Shown piece by piece: positions 15,945 to 24,709 of a stretch of 64,000 bases of DNA. Source of the DNA: Ktedonobacterales bacterium (GTDB lineage Bacteria > Chloroflexota > Ktedonobacteria > Ktedonobacterales > Ktedonobacteraceae); contig DAIDJF010000003.1 of the NCBI GenBank assembly GCA_027451525.1, positions 1-64,000 on the forward strand. The letters are read 5' to 3'. The notes beneath the pieces were generated by a model, which saw only the letters and a list, made by a program, of their open reading frames with translations, had not been told where the DNA came from and made no database searches. Positions within the stretch are counted from its first letter, which is position 1, and each line of letters opens with the position of its first letter. Made by a program: the position numbers and the translations under genes.

Positions 15945-17066
15945 ATGAAAAAGAAACGTCTTTTACAATCCGGTCTGGGCGTAGTGTTGGCCTTGCTGCT
16001 CTTCGCCCTCGCGGTCACACCAGCTCGTGCCGCTAACAGGAATATTCACATACACAAGGCTACGAGCGGTACAACATCGATCAATGCAACAATCTATCTG
16101 GCAACGGCGACTTTGCAGCCGATTTTCCAGCAGAATATCGATCAGGCTGTACCAGGAGCAGTCAATAGCACATTGAGCCAGATTTTGAATACGCTGCCCG
16201 CCAGTGATCGCGGTTGGGCAGGACAGATGGCAAGCGCGCTGCTTCAACCATCCGCGCAACTGACGAGTCTATCAGCACAACAGAATGGACTGGCCGCCTC
16301 GCTCAATCTCAGTCTCTACCCTGGTGACCCACAACCAATTAACGCCAGTATGAACGTGACATTTAGCGTGTTGGATAGCACCACCGTGCAGGTCAGCGTC
16401 CAGCCAGCCAGCGGTAGTCCGGCCCTGGTCAGCGGCCCCATTACCACCTTCACAATGCCCATCGGACAACTCAATAGTATCAGTACAACTCCTAGCTGTG
16501 GTAATGCTGCTCTTGCCGCCAACCTGCAATTCCCTATCGCGCTAGGCACGGCAACAGGACAGGTTCAATTTGCGCATTCTATGCAACATCAGGTGACACG
16601 GGGCAAGTTGCAGCCACAAGCAACGGCAGGAGCAACAGACTCGTATATCGAAATTCCCGCGACCTCGCTCGCCTCGCTGGGCAGCAGCATTAGTTCATTG
16701 CCCATCAGCAGCAATATGAGTGCCCAGAACATTCAGATTTCAGTGCAGGGCAGCAACCTGATTATTAACTCGGACATCATGCTCGGCTCGTTCCAACTTG
16801 GTACAGCGACGACCACAGTCACGCCCACAGCAACCAATGGTAGTCTGGCGGTCAACGTGGTCAGTACGACGTTAACCGTCTTCCAGATTTTCACCTTCCC
16901 CTACGATACCTATAATCAGCAGATCCAGCAGACACTCAACACGGAACTAAATGGGGCACTGACGGGGAAGTTCACGGTGACAAAAGCAGCGATTGGCCCC
17001 GATAGCAACCTGCCTTGCGCAGCTAGCGACAGCCTCGTATTGACGGGCACAACCAGCTTGTTCTAA
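15945..17066 (+). CDS. Secreted beta-rich protein of the exporter operon
   Basis: ATG 15945 is chosen because TGAGGA precedes it and the protein then begins with a classic signal peptide (MKKKRLLQSGLGVVLALLLF, cleavage after ARA). An upstream ATG at 15930 directly after the MFS stop is possible. The mature part has about 345 residues and appears to hold two similar halves. Each ends in a pattern QQIQQTLNTELNGALTGK-like followed by a Cys near the C-terminus. The second half resembles the C-terminal domain of the MFS protein (amphipathic strands, then QNALNQLLQ). A DUF2993/LmeA-like lipid-binding fold is a possibility, not shown. Cotranscribed with the exporter, 15 bases apart. Confidence 0.6.
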   Translation: MKKKRLLQSGLGVVLALLLFALAVTPARAANRNIHIHKATSGTTSINATIYLATATLQPIFQQNIDQAVPGAVNSTLSQILNTLPASDRGWAGQMASALLQPSAQLTSLSAQQNGLAASLNLSLYPGDPQPINASMNVTFSVLDSTTVQVSVQPASGSPALVSGPITTFTMPIGQLNSISTTPSCGNAALAANLQFPIALGTATGQVQFAHSMQHQVTRGKLQPQATAGATDSYIEIPATSLASLGSSISSLPISSNMSAQNIQISVQGSNLIINSDIMLGSFQLGTATTTVTPTATNGSLAVNVVSTTLTVFQIFTFPYDTYNQQIQQTLNTELNGALTGKFTVTKAAIGPDSNLPCAASDSLVLTGTTSLF

Positions 17067-17096
17067 ACGTGAACCAATCTCTTTAACCATCTAGCT

Positions 17097-17131
17097 CTTC
17101 ATATTGGCGCAGTCAATGTGCCAATATGAAG
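17097..17131. terminator. Hairpin between convergent genes
   Basis: CTTCATATTGGC (17097-17108) pairs perfectly with GCCAATATGAAG (17120-17131) around an 11-base loop. A T-rich stretch follows about 12 bases later on the plus strand. It probably ends the exporter operon. Confidence 0.55.
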
Positions 17132-17214
17132 ATGGATGACGGAATTTTTTTCTGTCCACACTAGCGACAGAACGCTGCAGTAACCGATGTAGTGCGCGTT
17201 ACATGGAAGCACAA

Positions 17215-18534
17215 TCAATCGGCTCCTACAGGCACTTCGTCTTTGACATTGACCACGGCAGACACAACGGCGCGCGGACGTTTGCGCCAGCGATTCGATA
17301 GCTCTATCCAGGGTAGCTCTACCCATTTATACATCCCATAGGAGAAGGGGATGACGATAAAGAGAGCACATAGCCACAGAAAAATGTAGAGAATGCCGCC
17401 ACGCCAACCTGCCGCGTGTAAGGGGCGCAGATATTCTTTGAAATCCTCCAGCACATAGAGATGCCACATATAAAGACTATAGGAAATATAGCCGATCCAA
17501 CGTAGCGGCAACCACTCAAACGGACGCTTCAGCCTATACTCGCCAAAGAGAAGCGCGATCACACACAGGCCAAAGCCGAACGAGAAGCATAGCTCACCCC
17601 ATTGCGTAAAGGCTTGTGAGATCGGGTTAAGGAAGCGCAGACCTGTGTGAAACCAGTTATTGAAATGCCATAATGCCGTAAAGAAGAGCAGCAGAATACC
17701 ACTGCCCCAGATCCACCAGCTTGCGCGGCGCAGGTATTGACTTAACAGATGATCTTTCGCAGCCTGCCGTGAATAAATATACAGCGCGGCAATCAACATG
17801 CCAACAGCAAAATCTTCAAGAAATTTGCCGTTTGTGCCATAGGTAAAAAAGAGCACCCAGTTCAGTACGGGACGCGATACGAGCACGCTTTGTGTCGGAT
17901 TGTTGGTGAAATAGAGACCCACGTAGCGTGTTCCCACGCCCCATGCCATCATGATAAACAAACAGGCCGTTAGCATAATCACGCGCTGCTTTAACTTTCC
18001 ATGTCTCACCACCCAACTAAAGGCCAGGGCCAACCACGGCAAGAGCAGGTAAAATTGCCACTCAACCGCGAGTGTCCAGAATGGACCATTGAGGTGTTGA
18101 TAGGTCGCGGGTGTCGAATCCATAAACAGCGTGAGAAAAAGTACAAGCTGTTTGAAATGATCGGGCTGCAAATAATCTGGCTCAAAGAGGAGAATCATAA
18201 TAAAAAGAGCGACATAATAGCCGGGCAGGATACGCAAGGCACGCCGTAGATAAAACTGGCGCATTGAAGGCCAGTCCTTACTGAAGAGCAGCGACTTCGC
18301 GTACGGCATGAAGAGCAGAAAACCCGACAACACGAAAAAGAGTGTTACACCAGCCCCTCCTCCAAGCATGAGTGCGCTAGCAAGCGAACCGACTGAGAAG
18401 GTCCAGAGTTTCAAGTCCAGGTGAGCAATCAGATTAAGATGAAATGATATGACGGCCAGACAAGCAACAGCGCGTACCCCGTCCAGTACGGCTATCGAGT
18501 TCTTCTGTGTATCTTGTTTGAATGCTGAAAACAC
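17215..18534 (-). CDS. Acyltransferase family 3 (OafA/YrhL-type) membrane protein
   Basis: The 439-aa protein has the family opening LDGVRAVACLAVISFHLN, with the conserved His at about 32. It continues with GVTLFFVLSGFLLFMPY, YLRRALRILPGYYVALF and WTLAVEWQFYLLLPWLAL. About ten hydrophobic helices follow. These enzymes O-acylate sugars, lipids or antibiotics at the membrane. No SGNH esterase domain is fused. There are no glycan genes beside it, so the acceptor is unknown; the lipid-export operon converges on it. Confidence 0.85.
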   Translation of the reverse strand: MFSAFKQDTQKNSIAVLDGVRAVACLAVISFHLNLIAHLDLKLWTFSVGSLASALMLGGGAGVTLFFVLSGFLLFMPYAKSLLFSKDWPSMRQFYLRRALRILPGYYVALFIMILLFEPDYLQPDHFKQLVLFLTLFMDSTPATYQHLNGPFWTLAVEWQFYLLLPWLALAFSWVVRHGKLKQRVIMLTACLFIMMAWGVGTRYVGLYFTNNPTQSVLVSRPVLNWVLFFTYGTNGKFLEDFAVGMLIAALYIYSRQAAKDHLLSQYLRRASWWIWGSGILLLFFTALWHFNNWFHTGLRFLNPISQAFTQWGELCFSFGFGLCVIALLFGEYRLKRPFEWLPLRWIGYISYSLYMWHLYVLEDFKEYLRPLHAAGWRGGILYIFLWLCALFIVIPFSYGMYKWVELPWIELSNRWRKRPRAVVSAVVNVKDEVPVGAD

Positions 18535-18676
18535 TATCGTTTCTATCCTACATGGTTATAAATATGCATAATGCGTCCTTTATAGCCCAGACAACAGGCA
18601 GATGGGGACATGCATAATACGTATGACGCAGGCAGAATGATACATATCAGCACAGAGTACTACATAATGGGATAAT

Positions 18677-20275
18677 CTAGCGTAAAGGGGCCGTCTTGAC
18701 AGTAGAGATTTCGCGCGCATCAGCAGGTTGTAGTGGTAGCGTAAAAGTGAAACGCGCCCCAGCTCCCGGCACATTCTCGGCCCAAATTTTGCCGCCATGT
18801 GCCTCCACAATAGCCCGTACAATTGCCAGGCCGAGTCCACTGCCGCCAGTTGACGACTGCCGCGCATTATCGGCGCGAAAGAAACGTTCAAAGACGCGCT
18901 CAAGAGCATCGGGCGGAATACCTTCGCCTGTGTCGGTCACGGAGACAAGCAATTCTGGACCACGCGGCATTGCCGCTATCGTGACCATGCCGCCAGCGGG
19001 AGTATGGCGACGCGCATTGGCACACAGATTTGAAAACACACGCGTCAACATATCGGGGTCAACCCAGATGGGGGGCAGATTGAAGGGCACACTATTGTTT
19101 GGCTCAACCTGGGCACGCTCAAATTCGGGTGCCAGCACCGCTAGCACTTCATCAACCAGGGCGGCTAAACGAATCGGCTTGCGCATCGGATGCAGCGCAC
19201 CAGCCTCCATTTTTGCCATCACATGCAGGTCCTTTACCAGACGGCGCAGGCGCAGCGTTTCACGTACAATCACCTCGCCCGTTGCGATATAGTCCTCGCG
19301 GCTCTGATTAACACCATCAACCAGCGATTCGCCCAGACCTGTTATAGCGGTCAGCGGCGTTGCCAGATCGTGCGTAATGCTCATAATCAGTTCGCGTCGC
19401 CATTCTTCCTGTTTTCGCAACTCTTGCACGTCGCGACTGAGTTGAGATGCCATTTCGTTAAATGTATGGGTTAGCTCGCTAATCTCCCCTGGCGCATTCA
19501 GGTTCACATGCACATTATAGTCACCCGATGCGACTACACGCGCCGCTTGTGTCAATTCAGAGAGAGGGCGCGTAATAGTGCGCGAAAAGAGAATAGCGGC
19601 CAAAGCAGCAACCAGGGCGACGATCAGTGAAGCGACCAGCACCGTCTGCCCCACCGCAGAGATGAAGGGCGGCACGGTATTAGTAGCGGCGGTGCGCGGC
19701 ATCATGACCAAAACACCCACAGAGAGACTATTCGCTTGCCCGTTCATAATGGGAACAGCGATAAAGGGGCGCGAAAGAAACGCACGCGCGAGAGGACCCC
19801 CCGTGCCAATTTCGCCAGTGGTGGTGGTATCATCTTGCGCCAGCAAGATCGCGTGTCGCAAGCTATTGATCTGATTATTCTGATAGTTAGGATGTTGCAG
19901 CCCATACGCTAATAAATGCACAAGCGCGTTATACTGTGTATTGCTGTTCGCTAAAGAGGTTTGTCCCGGATAGATAAGCTGGTTGGATTCATTAAAGACA
20001 AGCAGCAGATATTCACTTAATTGCTGATTTTGCAAATGCCCATTTAAGGATAGAGCACGCCGCAGATTGCCATTGCCAAGTTGGGCATAGGTATTGCCAA
20101 TACTTTGCGCCTCTGTCTGTGCAGCTTCGCTGAGACGATTTTGCTGATCTACACCATAGTACGTCGCAATCGCAATGAGAGCAGCCAGCGCAAGCAGTCC
20201 TGTCGCAAGCAATGCAACCAACGTCGAGCCGATAGCTAGACGCCAGCGAATACTCTGCCACCAGCGTGTACGCAT
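18677..20275 (-). CDS. Two-component sensor histidine kinase
   Basis: The start at 20275 follows GAGGAG; the open frame continues upstream into the regulator gene without support. The 533-aa protein has a helix at about 13-40 and an extracytoplasmic sensor of about 165 residues. A second helix lies at about 208-231 and HAMP at 232-285. The HisKA box is SITHDLATPLTAI (His 302), and the HATPase has NLCANARRHTPAGG, VTDTGEGIP and GSGLGLAIVRAIVEAHGG. The sensor is not a known PAS or Cache type by eye. It is 13 bases after the response regulator, so the two form a pair. Confidence 0.9.
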   Translation of the reverse strand: MRTRWWQSIRWRLAIGSTLVALLATGLLALAALIAIATYYGVDQQNRLSEAAQTEAQSIGNTYAQLGNGNLRRALSLNGHLQNQQLSEYLLLVFNESNQLIYPGQTSLANSNTQYNALVHLLAYGLQHPNYQNNQINSLRHAILLAQDDTTTTGEIGTGGPLARAFLSRPFIAVPIMNGQANSLSVGVLVMMPRTAATNTVPPFISAVGQTVLVASLIVALVAALAAILFSRTITRPLSELTQAARVVASGDYNVHVNLNAPGEISELTHTFNEMASQLSRDVQELRKQEEWRRELIMSITHDLATPLTAITGLGESLVDGVNQSREDYIATGEVIVRETLRLRRLVKDLHVMAKMEAGALHPMRKPIRLAALVDEVLAVLAPEFERAQVEPNNSVPFNLPPIWVDPDMLTRVFSNLCANARRHTPAGGMVTIAAMPRGPELLVSVTDTGEGIPPDALERVFERFFRADNARQSSTGGSGLGLAIVRAIVEAHGGKIWAENVPGAGARFTFTLPLQPADAREISTVKTAPLR

Positions 20276-20288
20276 CTCCATCTCCTCT

Positions 20289-21050
20289 CTAAGACGCGCT
20301 TGTCGAGCGTGCTTTGACCTCGAAGCGGTAGCCAACGCGCCAGACCGTCTTGATATAGCGCAGGTCCGAGTCGCCCTCAATTTTCTTGCGGAGCGCACTC
20401 ATATGTACATCTATCGTGTGCCCATCGCCCAGATAGTCATAACCCCATACCTTGTTCATCAATACCTCGCGCGTGAAAACACGGTCCGGCGATTGGGCCA
20501 ACAGGGCCAGCAGATCAAATTCGGTAGGTGTCAGGGCAACCTCCCGGCCATTGACCTCAACGCGCCGGGCAGGTAGATCAATTGTCAAGCCTGGAAAGCG
20601 CAGGAGCGTTGTGCTTTTTGCCTCCGCTTGCCCTTCTTGTACAGATTGGTTACCCGCTGTTTTCTGCACCGCCTCCACGACTTGATTGTTTGTGCGGCGC
20701 AGGATAGCCCGTACACGACTGACCAGTTCACGCGGATTAAATGGCTTACTTAGGTAGTCATCCGCCCCTATGTCTAGTCCCGTAATACGATCATCTTCGG
20801 CGATACGCGCAGTCAGCATCAAAATTGGCGTCTTTGACCACGCGCGAATACGCCGACAGACCTCAAAACCATCTATCGCAGGCAACATTACGTCTAGAAT
20901 TACCAGATCAGGATGCTCGCGCGCATGCAGTGCCAGACCGTCCGCACCATCTTTTGCCACAATAACGGTATAGCCAGCATCTTTAAGATACAGATTGATC
21001 AGATGAATAATGCCGTCTTCATCTTCTATGATTAGAATTTTCTGAGCCAT
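20289..21050 (-). CDS. OmpR/PhoB-type response regulator
   Basis: ATG 21050 follows AGGAG by seven bases. The 253-aa protein has a receiver domain (acidic IIEDED, phospho-acceptor Asp 53 in LVILDVMLP, Thr in LMLTAR, Lys in YLSKPF). An unusually long linker of about 40 residues precedes a winged-helix DNA-binding domain (EVALTPTEFDLLALLAQ, RVFTREVLMNKVWGYDYLGD, HTIDVHMSALRKKIE). It heads the operon with the sensor kinase. Confidence 0.92.
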   Translation of the reverse strand: MAQKILIIEDEDGIIHLINLYLKDAGYTVIVAKDGADGLALHAREHPDLVILDVMLPAIDGFEVCRRIRAWSKTPILMLTARIAEDDRITGLDIGADDYLSKPFNPRELVSRVRAILRRTNNQVVEAVQKTAGNQSVQEGQAEAKSTTLLRFPGLTIDLPARRVEVNGREVALTPTEFDLLALLAQSPDRVFTREVLMNKVWGYDYLGDGHTIDVHMSALRKKIEGDSDLRYIKTVWRVGYRFEVKARSTSAS

Positions 21051-21173
21051 CACGCCGCTCCTCATAATAAAACCGATGGCTCGCATTCGCCATCTACGTC
21101 TGCTGCTATCTCACACAGAATATCTTGCAGAAAATATACCGCATAAGGTCACAACATACCAGAGGGTAGAGGT

Positions 21174-21191
21174 ATCTTGAGTAAATCTTGA
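21174..21191. promoter_or_regulatory. Direct-repeat box, possible response-regulator site
   Basis: ATCTTGA occurs at 21174 and 21185, an 11-bp period typical of OmpR/PhoB-family tandem binding sites. A related TATCTTG is at 21121. The box lies between the divergent regulator and secreted-protein genes. Confidence 0.4.
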
Positions 21192-21325
21192 TGAGTGCAT
21201 GAGCGATACTTCACACCTTCATTCTATACTATAGATGTCACCACAAAGGTGGCAAGCAATCCAACAGGACAAGACCAAATAACAGGTATAACATCTTTAT
21301 AGAGTCTAAAAGGAGCATTTGCAAA

Positions 21326-22012
21326 ATGAATAAAAAGAAATTCTTGATGATCTTTGGTGGAAGTGCATTACTACTCGTGGCAATTCTCTTTGGCGCATTC
21401 TACGCTGGCCCATTGATGGCCTCGGCAAATAGCAAACAAAGCGCGAATAGCGCAACAGCCAGTGCGACCAGCACAACAAATCCTTATTGCACGCAATATC
21501 AGCAGGACCTCGCGCAACGTCTCGGCGTCTCTGTCAGCACGTTGCAGCAGGACAGCCAGTCAGCGCGCATTGACATCGTCAACCAGATGGTCAAGGATGG
21601 GAAGCTGACGCAGAGTCAGGCCAACACGCTCATTCAGCGCATCCAGAGTCATCAAGCCTGCACAGGCAAAGGCAAAGGCAATCACCCTTATGCGCGGTTC
21701 GTGCGCAACCAGTTCGTCAAGAAGTATCGCTCTGACATTCTGGCACAGATCGCGCAGGGCCTCAACCTGAGCAGCAGCCAGTTGACCGCTGATCTGAAAC
21801 AGGGCCAGAGCCTGAGCCAGGTCGCGACCGCCCAGCATGTCTCGGCCAGCCAGTTGACAACCATCGTCACAAACGCCATCACCAATGACCTGAATAAAGC
21901 GGTTAGCGCGGGCGACTTGACGCAGACCCAGGCCACTGCCGCCCAGACGTTCCTACAGAAGCATCCACACTTTGTGACGCGCCTGATTAACCGCCATATG
22001 AAACAGAAATAG
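21326..22012 (+). CDS. Secreted or anchored helical protein, unknown
   Basis: The 228-aa protein starts behind AAAGGAG and has an N-terminal hydrophobic segment (LMIFGGSALLLVAILFGAFY) that could be a signal peptide or anchor. The rest is Gln/Ser-rich and helical. It holds two repeated units of the form LGVSVSTLQQD...MVKDGKLTQSQANTLIQRI and LNLSSSQLTADLKQ...AVSAGDLTQTQATAAQTFL. Such units occur in Gram-positive and Chloroflexota surface proteins of unknown role. It is divergent from the two-component operon and may be its target. Confidence 0.65.
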   Translation: MNKKKFLMIFGGSALLLVAILFGAFYAGPLMASANSKQSANSATASATSTTNPYCTQYQQDLAQRLGVSVSTLQQDSQSARIDIVNQMVKDGKLTQSQANTLIQRIQSHQACTGKGKGNHPYARFVRNQFVKKYRSDILAQIAQGLNLSSSQLTADLKQGQSLSQVATAQHVSASQLTTIVTNAITNDLNKAVSAGDLTQTQATAAQTFLQKHPHFVTRLINRHMKQK

Positions 22013-22039
22013 GCGATGATAGGACATTGACCCAACAGC

Positions 22040-22085
22040 GATGCCAGCATGACGAGAATTGTTCTCGCTATGCTGGCATCATTTT
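22040..22085 (+). terminator. Intrinsic terminator
   Basis: GATGCCAGCAT pairs with ATGCTGGCATC, with an inner CGAGAA/TTCTCG stem, followed by ATTTTC. It lies 28 bases after the secreted-protein stop. Confidence 0.75.
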
Positions 22086-22367
22086 CATAAAATAATCCAA
22101 TCACTCCCTGCATGTAATCGCCATTGCTGGTGCTATCAATCTGCTGCTGATTGACATAGAGCGTAAAGTTGCTCCCATCGGCAACAATCGCAATGGTATT
22201 TGCTTGCTCCATCCCGGTAGTGATGGCGTTGGCTCACTACGCACAACCTTGATGGCAACCTGACGCGCAATGCGCGTATCTTCGGCCAGATACACCTCGC
22301 CCATTCCCCCTTGGCCTATTGGGCGAAGAATACGGTAATGACCGAGTTGCTGCCCTGCAAGTGTCAT
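22085..22367 (-). pseudogene. Ser/Thr protein kinase, internally deleted remnant
   Basis: From 22367 leftward the sequence encodes the start of a PknB-type kinase: [20 protein letters not shown] (glycine loop) and VAIKV (ATP-binding Lys). After about 45 residues the kinase sequence stops. A different frame (from about 22212) then encodes [20 protein letters not shown] and [10 protein letters not shown], the kind of LamG/ConA-like ending seen in large kinases of this group. The whole catalytic loop and transmembrane part are missing, so a deletion with frame change has removed most of a gene. Not functional. Confidence 0.7.
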
Positions 22368-22863
22368 ACAGTTCTATCCTTTTATAGAAATGATAGTGCG
22401 AACAGCCTATATATCTGTAACACAGAAGCAGTATAACACAAGCATTTAACAATGGAAAGTTTGATGGAACAGGCCAAAAAAGCATGCAAGATTATAACAC
22501 ATGCGCAACAACACGCATGCCAACGACGATAGAGGTAAGAGACAGACAACCCGTCACAGTCGCCCGTTCCTTACGTCTATCGTCCCTATCCGTTCATATC
22601 TTATCTACCTATGCATAGCATCACGTACCTGTGTATAGACCATTCACCCGTTCTCATCTAGCCCATATATTTTCATACGCTGGTCCAGCAACACCATTTC
22701 TTGTATTTTATGAGCAACTATGCTACACTTACATACGGACCATAGTAGCTTATTTTTTTGGCTTTAACTTCCGTCGGCGGTGATGGAAGTGGAGATATAT
22801 ACATAATTGAATGATTTATAGCTATGCTACATCATTAGGTGTAGTCAGGAGGTCCTTTTTACC
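22368..22863. other. Intergenic region before ribonuclease J
   Basis: No credible gene is seen in these 496 bases. The leftward part holds the upstream region of the kinase fossil. A possible rightward promoter TTGTAT-N17-TACACT lies at 22701-22729. The leader then contains a short hairpin (ACTTCC/GGAAGT near 22768-22790) and AGGAGG at 22847. Confidence 0.4.
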
Positions 22864-24525
22864 TTGACAACAGAAAAAATTCGGCTTGTCCCTCTGGGAG
22901 GGCTGGGAGAAGTCGGAAAGAATATGATGGTCGTCGAGTACGGCGATGATATTATTGTTATTGACGCGGGTGTGATGTTCCCTGATGAAGAGATGTTTGG
23001 TGTCGATCTGGTTATCCCCGATACTGGCTACCTGGCTGATAAAAAACACCGTATACGCGGTATCCTCATCACTCACGGGCACGAAGACCATGTTGGCGGC
23101 CTTCCTTATATTCTGCCAATGCTCGATTTCCCCCCCATTTATGCGACGCGCCTGACACAAGGGTTGATCAATGTCAAATTGAAAGAGCATCGCATGCTCG
23201 ATAAAGCTACCGTCAATGTAGTTACACCGGGCGATCAGGTGGTATTGGGGGCGTGTATGGCTGAGTTTTTCCGCGTTAACCATAGCATTCCCGACGCTAT
23301 CGGCATTGTGCTCCATACGCCCATCGGCACGGTTGTTCACACGGGTGACTATAAATTCGACTATACGCCTGTGGATGGCAAACCAGCCGACTTTGGCGCA
23401 CTGGCCCGTATCGGCAATGAGGGCGTATTGGTGATGATGGGCGATAGCACGCGCGTTGAGTCAGCGGGCTACACGCCTTCTGAACGCATCATCAACGACT
23501 CGTTCGATAAGATTTTTGCTAACGCTCCTGGGCGTATTATGATTGCGACCTTTGCTTCGCTCATCTCGCGCGTGCAACAGGTCATTGATGCTGCTGTGCG
23601 CTACGAACGCTTTGTGGCTCTTGTTGGGCGCAGCATGATAAATAACGTGCAGATGGCGATTGAACTGGGCTATCTGAATGTGCCCAAAGGTACGCTGATC
23701 CGCGCGGAGGATATCAACAAATTCAACCCAGAGCAGATTGTGATCGTTTGCACGGGTAGCCAGGGCGAACCGACCTCAGCCCTGACGCGCATTGCCAATC
23801 AGGACCATCGCCAGATTCGCATCCAGGCGGGCGATACCGTCATCCTCTCGGCAACGCCCGTACCCGGTAACGAGAAGATGGTCAATCGTACAATCAATAA
23901 CCTGTTCCGTCAGGGAGCAGAGGTCTACTATCAGGCGATTTCTAACGTGCATGTCTCCGGTCACGGAGCGCAGGAAGAACTCAAACTCATGCTCAGCCTG
24001 TTGCGACCGCGCTTCTTCGTGCCAGTACATGGTGAGTACCGCCAGCTTGTCCTCCATGCCAAGCTTGCCTACTCTCTAGGTATCCCCGAAGAGCATATCA
24101 CCGTTATCGAAGACGGCGATATCGTCGAACTGAGCGAGGAGAGCATCAAGGTAGTCGACCATGCCAGCAGCGGCAACGTCTTCGTCGATGGATTGAGCGT
24201 CGGAGATGTAGGACAGATCGTGCTGCGTGACCGCAAGGTGCTTTCGCAAGACGGCATTTTGTTGGCGGTTATGACTGTTGACAAAGAGACAGGCATGCCT
24301 ATCGCGGGTCCCGATATCGTTTCACGCGGTTTCGTCTACATGCGCGATGCGGAAGAACTGCTTAACAGCGCGCGTGATCGTGTGCTGGAGTCGCTGACCA
24401 GTCTCAATGGACACTCTTCTGATTGGTCCTTCGTGAAGGATAAGATCAAGAACACACTCAGCGAATTTCTTTATGAGAAAACGCGCCGCCGTCCGATGGT
24501 GATCCCCGTCGTGATGGAAGTGTAA
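22864..24525 (+). CDS. rnj: Ribonuclease J
   Basis: The 553-aa protein is a metallo-beta-lactamase/beta-CASP nuclease with 5'-3' exonuclease and endonuclease activity in RNA turnover. Seen are LGGLGEVGKNM at the start, the metal motif HGHEDH (residues 71-76), HTGDYKFDYTP, GDSTRVESAGYTPSE, and GSQGEPTSALTRIA. A C-terminal domain ends EKTRRRPMVIPVVMEV. The start is TTG, 11 bases after AGGAGG; no ATG lies near. Length is normal. RNase J takes the place of RNase E in this lineage. Confidence 0.93.
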   Translation: MTTEKIRLVPLGGLGEVGKNMMVVEYGDDIIVIDAGVMFPDEEMFGVDLVIPDTGYLADKKHRIRGILITHGHEDHVGGLPYILPMLDFPPIYATRLTQGLINVKLKEHRMLDKATVNVVTPGDQVVLGACMAEFFRVNHSIPDAIGIVLHTPIGTVVHTGDYKFDYTPVDGKPADFGALARIGNEGVLVMMGDSTRVESAGYTPSERIINDSFDKIFANAPGRIMIATFASLISRVQQVIDAAVRYERFVALVGRSMINNVQMAIELGYLNVPKGTLIRAEDINKFNPEQIVIVCTGSQGEPTSALTRIANQDHRQIRIQAGDTVILSATPVPGNEKMVNRTINNLFRQGAEVYYQAISNVHVSGHGAQEELKLMLSLLRPRFFVPVHGEYRQLVLHAKLAYSLGIPEEHITVIEDGDIVELSEESIKVVDHASSGNVFVDGLSVGDVGQIVLRDRKVLSQDGILLAVMTVDKETGMPIAGPDIVSRGFVYMRDAEELLNSARDRVLESLTSLNGHSSDWSFVKDKIKNTLSEFLYEKTRRRPMVIPVVMEV

Positions 24526-24533
24526 CGCATAGA

Positions 24534-24596
24534 GTAGGGCAAAGAGATGAGGGCGAAACGAGGTATACTCGCTTCGCCCTCATCTCTTTGCCCTAC
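24534..24596. terminator. 24-bp perfect hairpin after rnj
   Basis: Arms 24534-24557 and 24573-24596 are perfectly complementary around a 15-base loop that can itself pair (CGAG/CTCG). There is no T run. The strength suggests a terminator or 3' stabiliser; the length also fits a dispersed palindromic repeat. Confidence 0.6.
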
Positions 24597-24635
24597 CCTA
24601 CACGGAACGTTATCAAGGCACGCACCCGTAAACCA

Positions 24636-24664
24636 TGGACAAAACGTAACCCGAAAGCTATAAT
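24636..24664 (+). promoter_or_regulatory. Promoter of the arginase gene
   Basis: TGGACA (24636-24641), 17 bases, TATAAT (24659-24664). The ATG follows 45 bases after the -10 box, and AGGAAGGAA lies just before it. Confidence 0.6.
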
Positions 24665-24709
24665 ACAGACGAAAAATGGGCTGTTCAACGATGAGCAGGA
24701 AGGAACTTT

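Noticed and set aside
22013-22100. Extension of the minus-strand ORF 21688-22212 as a real gene
   Set aside because: Past 22085 it runs antisense to the terminator and the secreted-protein gene; only the first part matches the kinase fossil.
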